Source: Candidatus Eisenbergiella merdipullorum (lineage in GTDB: Bacteria; Bacillota; Clostridia; Lachnospirales; Lachnospiraceae). Taken from it: a DNA stretch of 64,000 nucleotides. The number at the start of each line of letters is the position of its first letter. Position 1 is the first letter of the stretch. Shown piece after piece: positions 59,477 to 64,000 of this stretch. The stretch spans positions 46,151 to 110,150 of the forward strand of contig DWYY01000045.1 of assembly GCA_019118445.1 (NCBI GenBank), read 5' to 3'. The notes beneath the pieces were generated by a model that did no database searches, was not told where the DNA came from, and saw only the letters and a list, made by a program, of their open reading frames with translations. Made by a program: the position numbers and the translations under genes.

Positions 59477-59496
59477 ACCCAGATTCCCGCGGATGC

Positions 59497-59877
59497 CTAA
59501 TCTTCCAGCAGGGCGATCACTTCCACCTCGCACAGGACGTTCTTAGGAAGCGCTTTTACCGCCACACAGCTTCTTGCGGGCTTTTCGGTGAAATATTTTT
59601 CATAAACGCCATTGAATGCCGCGAAATCCGCCATATCCGCAAGGAAGCAGGTGGTCTTTACCACTTTGTCATAGCTGGTTCCGGCCGCTTCCAGGATGGC
59701 GCCCACGTTTTTCATCGCCTGCTCGGCCTGCGCCTCGATCCCTTCCGCCTCAACTTCTCCGCTCGCCGGGTTGATCGGAACCTGTCCGGAAGCAAAAAGG
59801 AAATTTCCGGCCGCGATCGCCTGGGAATAGGGTCCGATCGCCGCAGGGGCTTTATCTGTCGCAATCTTCTTTAACAT
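59497..59877 (-). CDS. RidA family protein
   Basis: 'APAAIGPYSQAIAAGNFLFASGQVPINPASGEV...RSCVAVKALPKNVLCEVEVIA'. Confidence 0.95.
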   Translation of the reverse strand: MLKKIATDKAPAAIGPYSQAIAAGNFLFASGQVPINPASGEVEAEGIEAQAEQAMKNVGAILEAAGTSYDKVVKTTCFLADMADFAAFNGVYEKYFTEKPARSCVAVKALPKNVLCEVEVIALLED

Positions 59878-59987
59878 CTTTCGTTCCTCCTGTCTTTAGA
59901 AAAAATCATCATCGGTCCCTTAGGGGCCTGTCTTATCTTATCATCGTTTCCGACTTCAAACAAGAGCCGTTTCCACAAAGAAGTATT

Positions 59988-60692
59988 TCAAAAGAGAAGC
60001 GCATTCCCCTCGTTATCCATGAAAATAAATTCACTGTTCCTGTCAAACCGTTCGAACAGCCCCGCCAGCCGGCCGGCCGTTTCATATGGATCCAGGTCTG
60101 CGTTTTCTCCTCCCATGTCCGTCCGCATCCAGCCGGGATGGACCGCGATCACACGGATCCCGCGGGGTCTCAGATAGTTGTCCAGAAGCTTCGTACCCAT
60201 GTTCATGGCGGCTTTCGACATGCAATAGTCAAATTCCTTCACCCTCTGCGCCGTCCCGATGCTTCCGCTTTCCGAAGAAATATTGGCGATCAGCCCATCT
60301 CCGTTTTCAGGGATCAGCTCCAGGAAAGCCTTCACTACCCTGAGAGGACCCACGGCGTTCACCTCATAAACCTCCGCGCAGTCGTCCAGATCCGTCTTTT
60401 CCAGAGGTTCAAAAGAGGATGCGGAATGGATTCCCGCATTGTTGATGATCAGTTCCACCCGGTCTGCATACTGTCCTGCCTTCTTTGCCGCTTCTTCCAC
60501 GGAAGCCGTATCCGTCACATCCAAAGGCAGGCAGAAAAGCCTGTCCGGATAGTCCTTTTTCAGTTCCTCCAGGTTCTTCCCGCTTCTTGCACCTGCAAGC
60601 ACCCGCCATCCGCCTTCCAGATATTTTCTGGCAAAGCAAAGGCCCAGGCCGCGCGACGCTCCGGTGATCAGAACTGTTTTTCTTTCGTCCAT
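59988..60692 (-). CDS. SDR family oxidoreductase
   Basis: 'KTVLITGASRGLGLCFARKYLEGGWRVLAGAR', 'NNAGIHSASS', 'YCMSKAAMNM'. Confidence 0.92.
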   Translation of the reverse strand: MDERKTVLITGASRGLGLCFARKYLEGGWRVLAGARSGKNLEELKKDYPDRLFCLPLDVTDTASVEEAAKKAGQYADRVELIINNAGIHSASSFEPLEKTDLDDCAEVYEVNAVGPLRVVKAFLELIPENGDGLIANISSESGSIGTAQRVKEFDYCMSKAAMNMGTKLLDNYLRPRGIRVIAVHPGWMRTDMGGENADLDPYETAGRLAGLFERFDRNSEFIFMDNEGNALLF

Positions 60693-60702
60693 GCAACCCC
60701 TC

Positions 60703-60933
60703 CTACTCTTCAAAAGCCACCGTCACATAGAACCCCCTCTCATTTTCCACGATAGCGGTCACGTCCCCCTCCCTGGCAAGCAGGCGCTCCCGGAATGGGA
60801 AATTGGCCGACATGGCAAGCGATGGGTCTATGGTATAATAATAATTACTGGGAAGCAGCCCTTCTGTCACTGTCACGTGATCTCCTTCTTTCAGAAGTCC
60901 GGGCCGTTCCATTTTAAATTCCATAGTTCTCAT
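60703..60933 (-). CDS. small uncharacterised protein
   Basis: 76 aa ORF, tightly spaced ahead of the SDR gene on the same strand, AAGGAAGACC Shine-Dalgarno-like. Confidence 0.65.
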   Translation of the reverse strand: MRTMEFKMERPGLLKEGDHVTVTEGLLPSNYYYTIDPSLAMSANFPFRERLLAREGDVTAIVENERGFYVTVAFEE

Positions 60934-61036
60934 GGTCTTCCTTTCTGCCGCAGGAGGCGGTGATCATTTCTGGCACGAAACGTCCATTCGTGCCGATCCC
61001 TTCTGGAGAAAACAGGGAAAACACCTCCCCGCAGAT

Positions 61037-62122
61037 TTATTGTAATGAATCCGTTCCAGAACCGCAAGTCTTTTTCTGCTGCAGGCTCTCCAGCACCAGG
61101 CAGTGACAGATTCCCGGAACGGCCTTCCCTTCATTGAAGCTGGTTTTGGAAAGAAGCGCTCCCGTGGGAGCGAACAGGACGCGCTTCCAGACGCCTTCCT
61201 CCAGCATCCTCAGGATATAGGCGGACAGGACTACCGCAGAGCAGCCGCATCCGGACCCGCCTGCATGGGTATCCTGTTCCTCGGCGTCATAAATCTCAAT
61301 GCCGCAGTCCATGTGTCTTCCGGAAATGTCGATCCCGTCTTTTTCCAGAAGGTCTAAAAGCACGGTCTGGCCTACTTTTCCCAGGTCACCCGTGATGATC
61401 TTATCATAATCCACCGGCCGCCTTCCGAAATCCTTCAGGTGCTGCCCGATGGTGGATGCCGCCGCAGGCGCCATACAGGCTCCCATGTTCATGCTGTCCT
61501 TCAGGCCGAAATCCACGATCTTCCCCGGCGTCATTCCGGTGATCGCCGCGCGGGCAGGACGTTTCCCGCAGTCCGCCTCCCGGGCCAGAAGAAAGGCTCC
61601 GCTTCCCGTCACCGTCCAGGTAGCGGACAGCGGCCTTTGGTTTCCATATCCCAGTGGAAAGCGAAATTCTTTTTCCGCACTGGCAAAATGGCTGGAGGTC
61701 ACGCAGGCAGCCTTTTCGGCAAAGCCCCCGGCAATGATGAGAGAAGCCAGCATGAGGGAAAGCCCGCAGGTGGAACAGGCCCCGTACAGGCCGAACAGCG
61801 GCCTGTCAAACTGTTCCAGCCCAAAGCTTGTGGCGATCTCCTGCCCCAGCAGATCTCCGGCGAACAAAAACCTCGCATCTTCCTTCTTCCATCCCGCTTT
61901 CTGTATCGCGCATGTGAGCGCCTCCCGCTGCAGACAGCTCTCCGCTTCCTCCCAGCTCTTACAGCCGAACATATCATCCTCCCCCACCAGATCAAACAGG
62001 TTCCCCAACGGGCCTTCCCCTTCCTTTTTCCCCACCACAGACGCGCTCTCTACCAGATAGACCGGGTCGTTTGGCGCGATGCTCTGTTTTCCCAAGATCG
62101 GATTTCTTTCTTCTTTCTGCAT
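61037..62122 (-). CDS. spoVAD: stage V sporulation protein AD (thiolase fold)
   Basis: 'VYLVESASVVGKKEGEGPLGNLFD', 'FGLYGACSTCGLSLMLASLIIAGGFAEKAACVTSSHFASAEKEFRFPLGYGNQRPLSATWTVTGSGAFLLA'. Confidence 0.93.
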   Translation of the reverse strand: MQKEERNPILGKQSIAPNDPVYLVESASVVGKKEGEGPLGNLFDLVGEDDMFGCKSWEEAESCLQREALTCAIQKAGWKKEDARFLFAGDLLGQEIATSFGLEQFDRPLFGLYGACSTCGLSLMLASLIIAGGFAEKAACVTSSHFASAEKEFRFPLGYGNQRPLSATWTVTGSGAFLLAREADCGKRPARAAITGMTPGKIVDFGLKDSMNMGACMAPAAASTIGQHLKDFGRRPVDYDKIITGDLGKVGQTVLLDLLEKDGIDISGRHMDCGIEIYDAEEQDTHAGGSGCGCSAVVLSAYILRMLEEGVWKRVLFAPTGALLSKTSFNEGKAVPGICHCLVLESLQQKKTCGSGTDSLQ

Positions 62123-62322
62123 CTTTACCTCCATGCCTAAGCGTTTTACGCCGAGGCCGCTCATTTTTTTCTTAGTATCCGGATTTTTGCCGGAAACTAT
62201 TCAAAAAAAGCCGGCACGGATTTCAGGTGCCAATTTCCGGCATCTGTGATAGAATGGAGAAAACACCAGAAGATCCGGCAGGAGCCGGTCACATTCCTGT
62301 CAGGTCGGAAAGAAGGCACGTG

Positions 62323-63774
62323 ATGGATGATAACAAAACCATGATCCAATATTTTGAATGGTACCTCCCCGAAGACGCCGGGCACTGGAAGCGTGCCACC
62401 GCAGATGCAGCACATCTGAAGGAAGCCGGTTTTTCCCATGTATGGCTGCCTCCGGCCTGCAAGGGCGCGCAGGGAAAAGCGGATGTGGGATACGGGACAT
62501 ACGACCTCTATGACCTGGGGGAATTCGACCAGAAGGGCAGCGTTCCCACCAAATACGGTACGAAGGACGAGTATCTGGAAGCGATCCATGCGCTGCAGGA
62601 AGCCGGGCTCTGCGTGCTTGCGGATATCGTCCTGGACCATAAGATGGGGGCGGACGGCTGTGAGACCGTGCTCGCGGAAGAATGCGAGGAAAACAATCGG
62701 AACCAGGAGGAGGGACCGGCTCAGGAAATATCCGCCTGGACAAGCTTCCGTTTTCCCGGAAGGGGCGGAAAATATTCCGATTTCCAGTGGAACCACACCC
62801 ACTTCGACGGCGTGGACTGGGATGACCGCAGGAAAAAGCATGAAATCTTTCAGTTTGCGGGGAAAAAATGGGATTCCGAGGTGGATCAGGAAAACGGGAA
62901 TTATGATTATCTGATGGGAGCTGATCTGGACATGAACAATCCGGAGGTCATCGCAGAGCTGGACCGGTGGGGAGAATGGTACGTGAACATGACAGGCGTG
63001 GACGGTTTCCGGCTGGATGCGGTCAAACACATCCGCTTCACTTTTTTCACCCACTGGCTCATGCAGCTCCGCAGAAAAACGGGAAAAAGTCTTCCCGCTG
63101 TGGGAGAATACTGGAGCCCGAACGTGAATTCCCTCGTCCACTATCTGGACGAGTCCGGGCTGGTCATGCAGCTTTTTGACGTGCCGCTGCATTTCCATTT
63201 TGTCCAGGCTTCTTCCAGCAACGGCTGCTTCGATATGCGCAAGATCTTCGAGGGTACCCTGACCGCCGAACGTCCTGACCGGGCGGTGACCTTCGTAGAC
63301 AACCACGATACCCAGCCGGGCCAGGCGCTTTCCTCGTGGGTCATGGGATGGTTCAAGCCGCTTGCCTATGCGCTGATCCTCCTGCGCCGGGAAGGGATTC
63401 CCTGCGTCTTCTACGGAGATTATTACGGCATTCCCCACGATCATATCGACCGCATCGGTGCCCAGCTCGATACCCTTCTGCAGCTGCGGAAAGAGGCCGC
63501 ATGCGGAGAACAGATCGACTATTTTGACGACTATAATATCATCGGCTGGACACGGCTCGGAGAAGAGGACCGTCCCGGTTCCGGCTGCGCCGTCATCCTG
63601 ACGGACGGTCCCGGCGGGAGCAAGACCATGTGCATGGGCGCCCTCTTTGCCGGCCGCACCTTCCGGGACGCTCTGGGGAACCAGAAACAGACGGTCGTGC
63701 TGGATGAAAGCGGGAGCGCCGCCTTCCCGGTGGGCGGCGGCTCCGTTTCCGTGTGGGTCCCGGAGGACCGGTAA
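62323..63774 (+). CDS. cytoplasmic alpha-amylase (GH13)
   Basis: 'MIQYFEWYLPEDAGHWKRATADAAHLKEAGFSHVWLPPACKGAQGKADVGYGTYDLYDLGEFDQKGSVPTKYGTKDEY', 'DGFRLDAVKHI', 'FVDNHDTQPGQALSSWV'. Confidence 0.95.
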   Translation: MDDNKTMIQYFEWYLPEDAGHWKRATADAAHLKEAGFSHVWLPPACKGAQGKADVGYGTYDLYDLGEFDQKGSVPTKYGTKDEYLEAIHALQEAGLCVLADIVLDHKMGADGCETVLAEECEENNRNQEEGPAQEISAWTSFRFPGRGGKYSDFQWNHTHFDGVDWDDRRKKHEIFQFAGKKWDSEVDQENGNYDYLMGADLDMNNPEVIAELDRWGEWYVNMTGVDGFRLDAVKHIRFTFFTHWLMQLRRKTGKSLPAVGEYWSPNVNSLVHYLDESGLVMQLFDVPLHFHFVQASSSNGCFDMRKIFEGTLTAERPDRAVTFVDNHDTQPGQALSSWVMGWFKPLAYALILLRREGIPCVFYGDYYGIPHDHIDRIGAQLDTLLQLRKEAACGEQIDYFDDYNIIGWTRLGEEDRPGSGCAVILTDGPGGSKTMCMGALFAGRTFRDALGNQKQTVVLDESGSAAFPVGGGSVSVWVPEDR

Positions 63775-63838
63775 GCGCAGCTTTTCAGCCTGACGCCGGT
63801 CATGCAAAAACATGGGGAAGATTTGAGGGTGTCCCAAA

Positions 63839-63951
63839 AGTCACGAAGTGACTGAAAGGACATCCGACTATAAATAAATATCCACCCGCATAGCGGGTGG
63901 TTTTTCTTTTTCGGGCATAGCCCTAATACCTCTAGCTACGCACAAGTGCGT
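63839..63951. repeat. cluster of four tight hairpins (possible mobile-element end, truncated by window edge)
   Basis: AGTCAC-GAA-GTGACT (63839-63853), CCACCCGC-ATA-GCGGGTGG (63882-63900), GGGC-ATA-GCCC (63913-63923), ACGCAC-AA-GTGCGT (63938-63951). Confidence 0.6.
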
Positions 63952-64000
63952 CTTTTATTGGCCTGCCAGCCACGCGTGGGATTACTTGCTACCCGTAAAC

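Noticed and set aside
62197-63837. 546-aa minus-strand ORF antisense to the alpha-amylase
   Set aside because: Shadow ORF; the + strand carries all GH13 motifs.

Overview
The 64 kb window looks like chromosomal DNA from a spore-forming Firmicute, probably Lachnospiraceae/Clostridia (inference from gene content: SpoVAD, SpoVAE-like, SpoIID-like, HrcA/CIRCE, ComEA/ComEC, DegV, YqeY). It is mostly ordinary housekeeping: htpG, glgB, a threonine-branch operon, folA/thyA, glyA, a SfsA-MutY fusion, holA, an alpha-galactosidase/ABC-transporter locus, a two-component system set between comEA and comEC, a GH2 glycosidase, sporulation genes and an alpha-amylase. There is one tRNA-Gly(GCC) and no CRISPR array, rRNA or intact mobile element. 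The best candidate for something undescribed is an ORF-free, purine-rich transcription unit of about 700 nt on the minus strand (about 18266-18962). It has a perfect sigma-A promoter (TTGACA-N17-TATAAT), many short local hairpins and a terminator-like hairpin, so it looks like a large structured noncoding RNA. ROOL is the known family I would test first, but I cannot assign it from memory. Secondary points of interest: HtpG with two long charged inserts plus a perfect CIRCE upstream of its promoter; the SfsA-MutY fusion; a sugar-type regulator with its HTH at the C-terminus; an RR-HK-GerMN lipoprotein cluster resembling MtrAB-LpqB; a hairpin cluster at the right edge; and recurring GC-rich hairpins in 5' leaders. 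All product calls come from reading the translations; no database searches were run.
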